Shown piece by piece: positions 25,957-34,184 of a stretch of 47,968 nucleotides of DNA. The DNA comes from Planctomycetota bacterium (GTDB lineage Bacteria; Planctomycetota; Planctomycetia; Gemmatales; Gemmataceae). Within the stretch, counting starts at the first letter, position 1; each line of letters starts with the position of its first letter. The DNA lies in contig VGYC01000034.1 of assembly GCA_016873095.1 (NCBI GenBank), forward strand, positions 1-47,968. Reading direction: 5' to 3'. Both the position numbers and the translations under genes were made by a program. The notes beneath the pieces were generated by a model. The model worked only from the letters and a program-made list of their open reading frames with translations, was not told the origin of the DNA and ran no database searches.

Positions 25957-26682
25957 ATGTCCAACGCTATTCTGTTCATCGGCCACGGCACTCGCGACCC
26001 CGAAGGCGTCGCCGAGTTCTTGCGCCTGGTCGAGCTCTGCCGCGAGCGCCGGTCAGGAGTGATCGTCGAACATGGTTTCCTGGAACTGGCCGAGCCGTCG
26101 GTCAGCGAAGGTATCGAACGCTGCGCGACGCGCGGGGCGACAGCCATTCAGGTGCTACCGAGTATCTTGCTCGAAGCCGGCCATGCGCGGCGCGACGTGC
26201 CAGCCGAGATCGAGCGTGGCCGGCAGCGTTTCCCAGACGTCGAGTTTCAACTCGCCACCCCACTGCGCTTGCATCCGCGCATCATCGACCTCTGCCAGTT
26301 ACGCATCGAGCAAGCGACGTGCGACATCGAGCCCCGAGATGCGCAGTTGCTTGTGGTCGGCCGCGGCAGCACGGAGCCGTCCGCCAACGACGACGTCGGC
26401 CGTCTTGCCGCCGTGCTCGGCGAGCGACTGCACTTCGCCGACGCCTCGGCCTGCTTCATCGACCTGGCCCGGCCGGCGCTTGCGGAGGCGCTTGTGGGAA
26501 CAGATTGTTTGGTCCGGCTGGTCGTCCTGTCATTTTTGCTGTTCACCGGAACGCTGGAGAAGCGTATCCGGCGGCAGATAGACGAGTTTGCCGCGATCCA
26601 CGCCAGCCTGAAGATCATCTACGCCGGCTACCTCAACGCGCATCCGCTGCTCCTGGACGCGTTTCTCGAGCGTGGGGCTTGA
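25957..26682 (+). CDS. cbiX: Sirohydrochlorin chelatase, CbiX type (two-domain)
   Basis: A 241-residue class II chelatase that inserts cobalt (or iron/nickel in relatives) into sirohydrochlorin. The N-terminal half carries the metal-site start (ILFIGHGTRDPEGVAEFL) with the active His, and EHGFLELAEPSVSEGIERC with a conserved Glu. The second half repeats the fold (LLVVGRGSTEPSANDDVGRL ... AFIDLARPALAE-type block ... VVLSFLLFTGTLEKRIRRQ), and NAHP near the end supplies a further His. The length matches the long CbiX form. I chose the ATG at 25957; a GTG at 25888 overlaps the previous stop codon but adds a leader with no similarity. It is followed by HemX-like and HemA genes, a tetrapyrrole cluster. 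Confidence 0.88.
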   Translation: MSNAILFIGHGTRDPEGVAEFLRLVELCRERRSGVIVEHGFLELAEPSVSEGIERCATRGATAIQVLPSILLEAGHARRDVPAEIERGRQRFPDVEFQLATPLRLHPRIIDLCQLRIEQATCDIEPRDAQLLVVGRGSTEPSANDDVGRLAAVLGERLHFADASACFIDLARPALAEALVGTDCLVRLVVLSFLLFTGTLEKRIRRQIDEFAAIHASLKIIYAGYLNAHPLLLDAFLERGA

Positions 26683-26688
26683 ACTGTC

Positions 26689-26708
26689 GCGAACAGAACC
26701 TGGTTCGC
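26689..26708. repeat. Small hairpin between cbiX and the hemX-like gene
   Basis: GCGAAC (26689-26694) and GTTCGC (26703-26708) form a 6-bp stem with an 8-base loop just after the cbiX stop. No T run follows, so it is at most a weak pause or RNA-processing site. Confidence 0.4.
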
Positions 26709-26794
26709 ATCTACATGGACGGCTCACGAGAACGGTCAGGCGGGGCCGGCGATCATTTCCTCGGCCGCCGCACGTCCCTTATAATAAAGTCATC

Positions 26795-27628
26795 ATGCCC
26801 GAAATCGTCGAACGCGTGACGGTGTTCTGCTTTGCCGCCAGCTATGTGCTGGCGCTGGCGATGGAGGTCTGGCATCTGCTGGCGCCGCGGCCGATTCAGC
26901 GCTATCTCGCGCTCGGCTTCGGCGGCGCAGGGTTGCTGGCGCACAGCATCTACGTCCTCGTCCAGCCGTTGCAACTGACGGCGCCGTTCGGTGCGCTGGT
27001 GTTTCTGGCGTGGATCCTGGCGGTATTCTATTTCTATGGCAGCATCCATCATGGCCGGCTGGCCTGGGGCGTGTTCGTGTTGCCGCTGGTGCTGGGGCTG
27101 ATCGGCCTGGCGGAGGCCCTCGCGGACGGGCCAGGCGACAACCAGGACTTTCTGGCAACGTTGCTGTCGCCGCGCGGCGAGCGCTTCTGGGGCGCCCTCC
27201 ACGGCGCACTGCTCTTGCTCGCCGGAGTCGGCATCAGCGTCGGCTTCGTTGCCAGTGTCATGTATCTCGTCCAGGTATATCGACTCCGTGCCAAGCTGCC
27301 GCCGGGGCAAGGCATGCGCTTGTGGAGCCTGGAGCGGATCGAGGAGATGAACCGCCGGGCCGTGCTTTGGGCTTTTCCGCTTCTCACAGCCGGGCTCATC
27401 GTCGGCATCGCATTGCAGATTCAAAACGGCGTGAGCATGAGCGACTGGAACAGCCCCAAGATCGTCAGCACGATCGGTCTGTGGCTGGTATTCGCGATCC
27501 TGCTGTATCTGCGTTACGGCGTCCACGCCCGCGGCCGCCAGGTGGCAATCCTGACCCTTGTTGCCTTCGCCGTCCTGTTGCTGGCCCTGGCCTCCCCCGT
27601 GCACCCTAGCCACGGAGGCGGGCCATGA
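26795..27628 (+). CDS. HemX/CcsA-like cytochrome c assembly membrane protein
   Basis: A 277-residue integral membrane protein with about eight hydrophobic segments, of the cytochrome c assembly (CcsA/HemX) type. Segments include VTVFCFAASYVLALAMEVW (residues 8-26), LAHSIYVLVQPL, FLAWILAVFYFYGSIHHG, ALHGALLLLAGVGISVGFVA, and the final VAILTLVAFAVLLLALAS. Conserved His residues near membrane borders are possible heme ligands. In many bacteria a hemX-like gene directly precedes hemA and influences HemA level. Here the stop codon overlaps the hemA start (ATGA, 4 bp), so translation is coupled. TATAAT at 26780-26785 is a possible -10 box, but it is only about 10 bp from the ATG and has no good -35. 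Confidence 0.85.
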   Translation: MPEIVERVTVFCFAASYVLALAMEVWHLLAPRPIQRYLALGFGGAGLLAHSIYVLVQPLQLTAPFGALVFLAWILAVFYFYGSIHHGRLAWGVFVLPLVLGLIGLAEALADGPGDNQDFLATLLSPRGERFWGALHGALLLLAGVGISVGFVASVMYLVQVYRLRAKLPPGQGMRLWSLERIEEMNRRAVLWAFPLLTAGLIVGIALQIQNGVSMSDWNSPKIVSTIGLWLVFAILLYLRYGVHARGRQVAILTLVAFAVLLLALASPVHPSHGGGP

Positions 27629-28896
27629 TGCTCCTGGTGGTCGGCTGCAATTTCAAGAACACTCCCGTCGAGGTGCGCGAGCGTCTGGCTTTCACTGGGC
27701 CAAGGCTGGCGCAAGCGCTCGACGAACTCAGCGCTCGCTACGGCTGCGAGGCGGTCATCCTGAGCACCTGCAACCGCGTGGAGATCTACCTGGCGCGCAA
27801 TGAAGCCCTGGTGGCTCCGGACGCGGAACTGATCGCCGAATTCCTGCTGGAGTTTCACGGCATCCGGCAAGAAGAGGCGCGACCGGAATGGTATCATCAC
27901 AGCGGCCTCGCCTCCGTCATTCACCTGTTCCGAGTCGTCGCCAGCCTGGATAGCCTGGTGATCGGCGAAGGCCAGATCGCCGGCCAGGTGAAACAGGCCT
28001 ACGAGACCGCCCAGGAGCGGGCCGCCGTCGGACCGACCTTGCACGCACTGTTTCAACACGCGCGCATCGTCGCCAAGCGTGCCCGCACCGAGACGGGCAT
28101 TTCGCGCGGCCACGTGTCCGTCTCCAGCCTGGCCGTCGATTACGTCCGCCAGGTGTTCGACCATTTCGGCGACAAGACGGTGCTGGTCATCGGCGCCGGC
28201 AAGATGGGCGAGCTGACCTTGCGCCACCTGAAGGACTTGCAGCCACGACAAATCCTGGTGGCCAATCGCAGTCCCGAGAAGGCCGCCGAAGTGGCTGGCG
28301 GTTGCGGCGGCCGCGCCGTCGCCTGGGACCAGCTCGACGACGCCCTCGCCCAGGCCGACATCGTGTTGAGCACGACGGGAGCGCCGGAGCCGATTGTCAC
28401 ACGCCGGCGCTGGAACGACGTGCTGGCCCGGCGCAGCGGCGGCACGGTCGTCATCCTGGACATTGCCGTGCCGCGCGACTTCGACCCGCGCATCCACGAC
28501 GGCGACCGCACCTGCCTTTTCAACATCGACGACTTGAAGAAGATCCGCGAGCAAACACTCCAGGAGCGGGGCAAACATGTCGCTGCCGCCGAGGCCATCG
28601 TGGCCCAGGAACAGCGTCGCTTCCTGGCCAAATGGACGCAGCGCCAGCACGTCCCCATCATCGCCAAGCTGACGCGCGACTTCGAGGCACGCCGCCAGAT
28701 CATCGTTCAGCAGCTGTTCCGCCGCCTGAACGGCAAGCTCGGCGACGAGGATCGTTCCTACATCGAGGGCGCCTTCCGCCTGTTGCAGAATCAATTCCTG
28801 CACGGCCCGATATCGGCACTGGCGGAAGAGGCCCCCGAGGAGAATCGCCACACCTTGCGCGACGCCCTGCGCAAGCTGTTCCGGCTGGAGGAATGA
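27625..28896 (+). CDS. hemA: Glutamyl-tRNA reductase
   Basis: A 423-residue glutamyl-tRNA reductase, full length for the family. It makes glutamate-1-semialdehyde from glutamyl-tRNA, the first step of C5-pathway tetrapyrrole synthesis in the cytoplasm. Landmarks are the catalytic domain start (LLVVGCNFKNTPVEVRERLA), the active Cys in VILSTCNRVEIYLAR, and SLVIGEGQIAGQVKQAY. The NADPH-binding fold follows (VLVIGAGKMGELTLRHL; ILVANRSPEKAAEVA), and the helical dimerisation domain (about residues 310-420) ends in HTLRDALRKLFRLEE. GGAGGCGGGCC precedes the start, which overlaps the HemX-like stop. With cbiX upstream, this is a coordinated heme/corrin precursor unit. Confidence 0.96.
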   Translation: MMLLVVGCNFKNTPVEVRERLAFTGPRLAQALDELSARYGCEAVILSTCNRVEIYLARNEALVAPDAELIAEFLLEFHGIRQEEARPEWYHHSGLASVIHLFRVVASLDSLVIGEGQIAGQVKQAYETAQERAAVGPTLHALFQHARIVAKRARTETGISRGHVSVSSLAVDYVRQVFDHFGDKTVLVIGAGKMGELTLRHLKDLQPRQILVANRSPEKAAEVAGGCGGRAVAWDQLDDALAQADIVLSTTGAPEPIVTRRRWNDVLARRSGGTVVILDIAVPRDFDPRIHDGDRTCLFNIDDLKKIREQTLQERGKHVAAAEAIVAQEQRRFLAKWTQRQHVPIIAKLTRDFEARRQIIVQQLFRRLNGKLGDEDRSYIEGAFRLLQNQFLHGPISALAEEAPEENRHTLRDALRKLFRLEE

Positions 28897-29199
28897 TTCG
28901 CTGAAAGCCGCTCGCGCTGGCGTGTGTCCCTATTTCTTCAGAGGCAGTGAATGCGTCGCTGCCCGTGCAAAAAGCTCGTTGTCCTCGTCGCCGTGGCAAC
29001 CGTGCGCGAGGAGCAGAAAACCGGCGAGCATGAGTACGATCAGCCGACCAGCAAAGCGCGCGATATTGCCAGGCGATGGAGAGACGATGGGCGGCACTGC
29101 CTGGAGGCTGGCCGAGCTTGATGGCAGTGACGCGAGAAAAATCATTCTGGGTTCCCCGGTTGCTGAACGATGCGCGCTGGCCATTGTATTGTAAATGTC
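28897..29199. other. Intergenic stretch, possibly with a small lipoprotein gene
   Basis: This 303-bp gap has no gene on the plus strand that I can support. On the minus strand the small frame 28930-29145 is listed separately. No clear terminator was found after hemA. Confidence 0.4.
28930..29145 (-). CDS. Possible small lipoprotein
   Basis: A 71-residue frame. It is kept because of a hydrophobic run ending in Cys near the C-terminus (RLIVLMLAGFLLLAHGCHGD), resembling the other L-x-x-G-C lipoprotein signals in this window, followed by an acidic mature part of about 23 residues. The ATG at 29145 has GGGGAA about 6 bases upstream. Shorter starts (for example the internal ATG giving 33 residues) would place the signal at the N-terminus, as expected for a lipoprotein. 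No family is recognised and it may not be real. Confidence 0.3.
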   Translation of the reverse strand: MIFLASLPSSSASLQAVPPIVSPSPGNIARFAGRLIVLMLAGFLLLAHGCHGDEDNELFARAATHSLPLKK

Positions 29200-30126
29200 A
29201 TGGAGGAAATTGTCGTCGAGCAAGGGCTGTTTGAGCGCGTGGACCGGCAGGCGCCGCGACTGCTGGCCCGTTCGCCCAGTTTTCAGGAGGAATGGCAGCT
29301 CGATGCTGAGAGCATGATCCTGTCGTTCGGCGACCGGCCGCCCGGAGTCCGCTGCCCGCTGGCCGTCTTCGCCTATCCGCTGGGTAACGAGCATGTGACC
29401 ATCGCGCGCGTGGCCGACCGCCTGGACGGCGAGAATAGCGCTAATGGGAAGCCGACGTCGCTGTTCCTGTTTCAGGTGTTGCCGCGCGATGCTTACACGC
29501 ACCTGTTCGGCGACCCGTTCGCGCTGGCAGCGCGACTCCCGCAGACCTGGGCAGCAGCAGGCGAATTGCCGGTCTGCCGGCTGCCGGCAGAACCGCTGCC
29601 GCCGCGAACTGTCGAGGAAGTCCGCCAGGTGCTGCGGCGCATCAAGGGCAAGCCGTTGTCGGAAGATCGTGAGCCGGTAGAGGCGGAAGCACTCACCATC
29701 GATAACGCGGAAAGTCCCGCCTTGCTGGGCGGAGTGCAGGTTCTCGTGGACGGCGGCCGGCTGGCCTTTGAGCGTCCCAGCGCGGAAACCGGTCTCATTC
29801 CCGCCCTGTGGCTGCTGCTCCCGTACAGCACGCGGAACCAGCTGTGGCCCGCCAGCTTCGCCTTCGGCAATGCGCTTGGCTTTGATGCCCTGGTCGTGCC
29901 GCGCGCCATTGGCAGCGAATACAACGGCTACACCAGCGAGGAGCAGGCCGCCGTGTATCCCGAGGGGCGCTATGAGCTGAACCTGCAGATCGCCGTCGAA
30001 TCCGGCGACCAGCGACAGCTCGATGCCCTCTTTGAGCGGCGCAGCTGGCTGGAGACCTGGCGGCTGGCCTTGACCCTGCTGGTGGGCTTCACGGTGCTGG
30101 CCATTCTCTCACGGGTGCTCCTGTAG
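29200..30126 (+). CDS. GAP1-N-like protein with C-terminal membrane anchor
   Basis: A 308-residue protein. The pattern of its first 150 residues (VDRQAPRLLARSPSF; ILSFGDRPPGVRCPLAVFAY; SLFLFQVLPRDAYTHLFGDP; FALAARLPQTW) resembles the N-terminal domain of GTPase-associated protein 1, which pairs with GTPase or STAND-type conflict systems in other bacteria. This is a pattern match by eye and tentative. The middle has LWLLLPYSTRNQLWPASFAF, then GFDALVVPRAIG. The end is a single membrane helix (LALTLLVGFTVLAILSRVLL). It starts at ATG 29200 with no strong ribosome binding site. No GTPase gene is adjacent, so a conflict role is unsupported here. A terminator overlaps its stop codon. Confidence 0.7.
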   Translation: MEEIVVEQGLFERVDRQAPRLLARSPSFQEEWQLDAESMILSFGDRPPGVRCPLAVFAYPLGNEHVTIARVADRLDGENSANGKPTSLFLFQVLPRDAYTHLFGDPFALAARLPQTWAAAGELPVCRLPAEPLPPRTVEEVRQVLRRIKGKPLSEDREPVEAEALTIDNAESPALLGGVQVLVDGGRLAFERPSAETGLIPALWLLLPYSTRNQLWPASFAFGNALGFDALVVPRAIGSEYNGYTSEEQAAVYPEGRYELNLQIAVESGDQRQLDALFERRSWLETWRLALTLLVGFTVLAILSRVLL

Positions 30127-30148
30127 ACAAAAGGGGTGTTGTCTTTTT
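30125..30148 (+). terminator. Rho-independent terminator
   Basis: AGACAA (30125-30130) and TTGTCT (30139-30144) form a 6-bp stem with an 8-base loop, followed by TTTT. It overlaps the stop codon of the preceding gene. The stem is AT-rich, so strength is moderate. Confidence 0.6.
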
Positions 30149-30310
30149 GCCAGTGGGCCCCCGGCAACGAATGTCGGATTGTCGGCCGGCGACGTTACCT
30201 GTCATCTGGGAAAGGGTTTCGACCATGGAGCATGGAGCCATGGAGCGGCGGCGGTTTCGTTGCCGGGGTGCTGCGAGGGGGGTGGCAATGCAACGAATCG
30301 GAGTCGGTAA

Positions 30311-30919
30311 ATGAGGCGTGAAGATATGAACGATAAGTCAGGCGAGCAGGTACTGGTGATGCCCACGCGCATCCTGCATGACGCCGGCGTCTTTCAAGGG
30401 TTGATGACGCGCGTGGAACAGTACCTGCCGCGGCTGCTGGACCCGGCCCATCTGCATTATCTGCCGCGCGCCCAGGCTGAGGCGGATCCGTCGTTCAAGC
30501 AGATCATTCCCTATGCCGTGCTGAAGTGGCGCGACCAGCTTTTCAACTACGTTCGCGGCAAGCGCGCCAGCGAGACGCGGTTGCAAGCATTGCGATCCAT
30601 CGGCGTCGGCGGCCATATCAATCCCGGCGATGCGAGCCTGTTCGACAGTCCGTATCGCGAGGCCATGCTCCGGGAGCTGGCTGAGGAAGTGCGACTGGAA
30701 ACGACCTATGAAGAACACTGCCTGGGGCTGATCAACGACGACAGCACACCGGTCGGGCAGGTGCACCTGGGCATCGTGCATCTTTTCGAGCTGGCGGAAC
30801 CGCGCGTCGAACGTCGCGAGCAGGGGCTCACGAAGGCCGGTTTCACGCCCCTGGCCGAGCTACGGCAGGCACGCGGCGCGTTCGAGACCTGGTCGCAGTT
30901 CGTCCTCGATAGCATGTGA
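30311..30919 (+). CDS. Nudix-family phosphoesterase-like protein
   Basis: A 202-residue protein of the MutT/Nudix superfamily. The Nudix region reads RSIGVGGHINPGDASLFDSP, then YREAMLRELAEEVRLE, keeping the RExxEE core but with an expanded and altered segment between GGH and REL. The middle motif LGLINDDSTPVGQVHLGIVH is typical of a small subfamily annotated as phosphoesterase (MutT family). Nudix enzymes hydrolyse nucleoside diphosphates linked to other groups; the substrate is unknown. The ATG at 30311 has GGAG about 8 bases upstream; ATG 30326 is an alternative. It has no signal peptide. Confidence 0.85.
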   Translation: MRREDMNDKSGEQVLVMPTRILHDAGVFQGLMTRVEQYLPRLLDPAHLHYLPRAQAEADPSFKQIIPYAVLKWRDQLFNYVRGKRASETRLQALRSIGVGGHINPGDASLFDSPYREAMLRELAEEVRLETTYEEHCLGLINDDSTPVGQVHLGIVHLFELAEPRVERREQGLTKAGFTPLAELRQARGAFETWSQFVLDSM

Positions 30920-31087
30920 ACTGCGACGTCCTGGCGCCGCCATCGCCCCTGACAATCCGACTAACAGTTCGTAAGATGCAAAAAACCGCGAACGAACGAG
31001 GCGGGGTGGGCGTAAAGCCAGCAGGACTCGCCTCTCGGGCAACAACAAGCTGGAAAAGCACGGCGTCAATCGCCGGGCGGAGAGCGC

Positions 31088-32056
31088 ATGGCCACCAATG
31101 ACGTAGTCGTCGAAACTCGAAAACTGACAAAGGTTTACCGCGATTTCTGGGGCCGGCAGAAGAAAGTTGCCCTCCGCGCCTTGAATCTCCAGATCAATCG
31201 AGGCGAGATCTTTGGCCTCCTCGGCCCCAACGGCTCGGGCAAGACCACCACCATCAAGCTTCTGCTGGGATTGCTTTTTCCCACCGAGGGGGATGCGCTT
31301 GTCTTCGGTCAACCATCCGCGGAGGTCAAGAAGAACGAGCGGATCGGCTATCTTCCCGAGGAATCCTACCTGTATCGCTTCCTCAACGCCGAGGAGACGC
31401 TGGATTTCTACGGCCGGCTGTTCAAGCTCGATGCCAATGTGCGTCGCCAGCGTGCCCAGAGCCTGATCGACATCGTTGGCCTGTCCGCCGACAAGAAACG
31501 TGTGCTGAAAGAATACTCGAAAGGCATGCGGCAGCGCATTGGTCTGGCGCAGGCGCTGATCAACGATCCGGAACTGGTCATCCTCGACGAGCCCACGTCC
31601 GGCCTCGATCCGCTGGGCACGCGCTGGATGAAGGACCTGATTGTCGAATTGCGTGAAAAGGGCAAGACCATCATCATGTGCAGCCATCGCCTGGAAGATG
31701 TGCAGGATATCTGTGACCGTGTCGCCATCCTCTACGAAGGCGAGCTTCAGGAGTTGAACAGCGTCAAGGTGCTGCTCGAGGACGTTGACAAGCTGGAGTT
31801 GCAGGCCAGCGGCGTGCAGATCAACGAGGATCTGCGCCGCGACCTGGACGAAGTGATCCGGCGGCACGGCGGCAAGATCGAGCGCGTGGGTCATCCGACC
31901 ACCAGCCTGGAAACGCTGTTCCTGCGCATCGTGGCCCAGAGCAAGGCGCATCCGGGAAGGCGTTACCTGCCGTCGGTGGATGGCAACAAGCCGGGTGACG
32001 AAGCCAGGCCTGGGTCGGCCTCGGCCAAGATTGAAGAACACGTCAAGCGGGCCTAG
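31088..32056 (+). CDS. ABC transporter ATP-binding protein
   Basis: A 322-residue ATPase of the ABC-2 exporter type. Walker A is [18 protein letters not shown], the Q-loop region is [13 protein letters not shown], the signature is [16 protein letters not shown], and Walker B with D-loop is [16 protein letters not shown]; the switch His is in [10 protein letters not shown]. The C-terminal 80 residues are an extra domain ([20 protein letters not shown]) and a charged tail. It starts 3 genes in one direction: the permease ATG is 2 bp after this stop codon, and the 745-residue partner follows 59 bp later, so the three are very likely one operon for export or membrane remodelling. Confidence 0.93.
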   Translation: MATNDVVVETRKLTKVYRDFWGRQKKVALRALNLQINRGEIFGLLGPNGSGKTTTIKLLLGLLFPTEGDALVFGQPSAEVKKNERIGYLPEESYLYRFLNAEETLDFYGRLFKLDANVRRQRAQSLIDIVGLSADKKRVLKEYSKGMRQRIGLAQALINDPELVILDEPTSGLDPLGTRWMKDLIVELREKGKTIIMCSHRLEDVQDICDRVAILYEGELQELNSVKVLLEDVDKLELQASGVQINEDLRRDLDEVIRRHGGKIERVGHPTTSLETLFLRIVAQSKAHPGRRYLPSVDGNKPGDEARPGSASAKIEEHVKRA

Positions 32057-32058
32057 AC

Positions 32059-34125
32059 ATGGTTTTCGCGACGACTTTCGTGCTGGAGCAGGAACCCTTG
32101 CAGTGGTGGGAGTTGCCCGCCGCCATCAAGGGCTGGGTGCAGATTGCAGGCGCCGTGGCCGCCTTTGCGCTGGCCATCTTTTGCCTGGCCTATGCCATTC
32201 GCAGGCCGGCCTATGCCAGCAAGACCTGGTCGAGGCAGACCCGGGGCGTAGCGCTGCTCATCGCACTGTGCGGCGCCTCGTACGTCCTCGCCTTGCTGGC
32301 CGTGATCGGCCGCGGCATGGGTATCGGCAGCGCCGCCAGAAACCCCGGCCTGTTGCAGGCGCAGCCACCGCCGCCCGAGCCCGTGGGGACATTCTCGGGT
32401 CTTGTGGATATTCTCTTGTTCGTCGCCGGGCTGTTTGCCATTCTGGCGGTCACGTTGCCTCTGCTGGTCGACCTGTGCACGCGCATTCGCTTTGGCCGCG
32501 TCCTCGCCATTGCCCGGCTCAGTGTGAAGGAAGCAGTTCGCAGCCGAGTGGTCTGGGTTTTCGCCAGCATGGCGATCATCTTTCTGTTCGCCGACTGGTT
32601 CGTCCCTTACAAGCCGGAAGACCAGGTCCGCAACTACGTACGCGTGATCTACTGGTCGCTTGCGCCGTTGTTTCTGCTGACGGCCAGCTTGCTGGGCGCC
32701 TTCAGCATTCCGGCCGATGTCAAGAGCCAGTCGATTCACACCATCGTGACCAAGCCGGTGGAGCGCTTCGAGATCGTGCTGGGACGCTTCTGCGGTTACG
32801 CCGCGCTGCTGACCGTGGGTATCGGCTTCTTGACGGCGATCAGCTTGCTGTACGTGGCCCGCGGCGTCACGCCGCAAGCCGCCAAGGAGAGTTTCACGGC
32901 GCGCGTACCGATCTACGGCGACGTGTTGAGCTTCAGCGGCACGGGACGAACCGACAAGGGTGAGAGCGTTGGCCGGGAGTGGGATTACCGCTCCTACATC
33001 AGCGGCCCGCGCGTCAACATGCCACAGGCGCCCCGGCAATACGCTATCTGGTCTTTTGCCTCGTTGCCGGTCGGCTTCAGCGAAACACGCTTGCCATATT
33101 TCGAGTTCACCTTTGACATCTTTCGCTTGACCAAGGGACAGGAAAATCGCGGCGTCATCACGAATTTTTCCTTTGTCGACGGCCGCTACCAGCAGGTTCC
33201 GCAGTTTCAGGCGGCACGGGACAAGATGAGAGACGAACGCGCCAGAGCTCAGGACGCCCTAGCCAAGGCGGCCGACGCCAAGAGCAAGCAGGGATCGTCT
33301 ACTGCTGCCATCCAGACCTGGCGGAGCGAACAGCAGGATGCACTCGAGGACTCCTTGATCGACAAGTTCGGCATCTACGAAGTGACCGCCGAGGTGCTGG
33401 ATTACCATACCCAGGTGGTCGGCGGCGACGACAAGGACAAGGTTGGCCGCAAGCTGGCTCGCTTGCTCAACATGCTACAGGATCCCGCCCAGGTGAAGTC
33501 GCGGACACGCGAGGACGGCGCTACCTCGTTCCTCCTCAACGTGATGGTGAGCGTGGATCGCCAGAGTGCCGAACAGATGCTGGGCGTCGCCAAGCGTGAC
33601 CTCTATCTGCTGGCGGCCGAGAGGCCATTCTGGCTCAACTTCATCAAGGGTGTGATGGGCATGTGGTTCGCAACGCTGCTCATGCTGGGCTTGGCAGTCG
33701 CCCTGAGCACCTACTTGAGCGGCGTCATCGCCTGGTTGTGCGCGCTGTTTCTGTTTGGCATGGGACTGTTTTCGGATAGCATTCGCCAGATTGCCGAGGG
33801 GACCAGCTACGGCGGTGGGGTGGTCGAGTCCACGGTCCGTATTCTCGGAAAGCTTCCTGGCGGCGCCCGGCTGGAGAATTCCCCGGCTGCCAGCGTCATC
33901 ACGGGCAGCGACGAGGTCTTTCGCTTTTTCCTGCGCCTGTTCGCGCGCATCATTCCCGATGTCGGCCGCTTCGACCTGCATGCGTACGTCGCCAATGGCT
34001 ACGACATCTCTTGGATGCAAGTGTTATTTCTCGATAACTTTGTCGTGCTGCTGGGTTACCTGCTGCCGTGGGCCGTGCTGGCCTACTACCTGATGAAGTA
34101 TCGCGAGGTAGCTAACCCCATGTAA
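32059..34125 (+). CDS. ABC-2 type permease with large extracytoplasmic domain
   Basis: A 688-residue membrane protein and partner of the preceding ATPase. Hydrophobic segments include IAGAVAAFALAIFCLAYAIR (about 30-50), VALLIALCGASYVLALLAVI, ILLFVAGLFAILAVTLPLLV, WVFASMAIIFLFADWFVPY, and LFLLTASLLGAFSIPADVKS; the motif HTIVTKPVERFEIVLGRF is typical of ABC-2 permeases. Between about residues 270 and 520 lies a soluble region with a coiled-coil-like part (FQAARDKMRDERARAQDALA). The final segments return to the membrane (WFATLLMLGLAVALSTYLSG; VVLLGYLLPWAVLAYYLMKY). The transported substrate is unknown. Confidence 0.88.
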   Translation: MVFATTFVLEQEPLQWWELPAAIKGWVQIAGAVAAFALAIFCLAYAIRRPAYASKTWSRQTRGVALLIALCGASYVLALLAVIGRGMGIGSAARNPGLLQAQPPPPEPVGTFSGLVDILLFVAGLFAILAVTLPLLVDLCTRIRFGRVLAIARLSVKEAVRSRVVWVFASMAIIFLFADWFVPYKPEDQVRNYVRVIYWSLAPLFLLTASLLGAFSIPADVKSQSIHTIVTKPVERFEIVLGRFCGYAALLTVGIGFLTAISLLYVARGVTPQAAKESFTARVPIYGDVLSFSGTGRTDKGESVGREWDYRSYISGPRVNMPQAPRQYAIWSFASLPVGFSETRLPYFEFTFDIFRLTKGQENRGVITNFSFVDGRYQQVPQFQAARDKMRDERARAQDALAKAADAKSKQGSSTAAIQTWRSEQQDALEDSLIDKFGIYEVTAEVLDYHTQVVGGDDKDKVGRKLARLLNMLQDPAQVKSRTREDGATSFLLNVMVSVDRQSAEQMLGVAKRDLYLLAAERPFWLNFIKGVMGMWFATLLMLGLAVALSTYLSGVIAWLCALFLFGMGLFSDSIRQIAEGTSYGGGVVESTVRILGKLPGGARLENSPAASVITGSDEVFRFFLRLFARIIPDVGRFDLHAYVANGYDISWMQVLFLDNFVVLLGYLLPWAVLAYYLMKYREVANPM

Positions 34126-34184
34126 TTCCTGGGGCAAGATTCCGGTCCGCTCGCCCCGGTTCGTTTCAGAAGGGCTGAATTGTC

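Noticed and set aside
26780-26785. TATAAT upstream of the hemX-like gene as a promoter
   Set aside because: It is only about 10 bp from the start codon and has no -35 box at the right distance, so it is not listed as a promoter.
27514-28851. A 445-residue open frame on the minus strand
   Set aside because: It is antisense to hemA and has a low-complexity composition without known motifs.
30225-30250. Repeated catggag units before the Nudix gene
   Set aside because: They are very short, form no stable structure and look like chance or simple slippage.
30860-32041. A 393-residue open frame on the minus strand
   Set aside because: It is antisense to the ABC ATPase, which has all its Walker and signature motifs.
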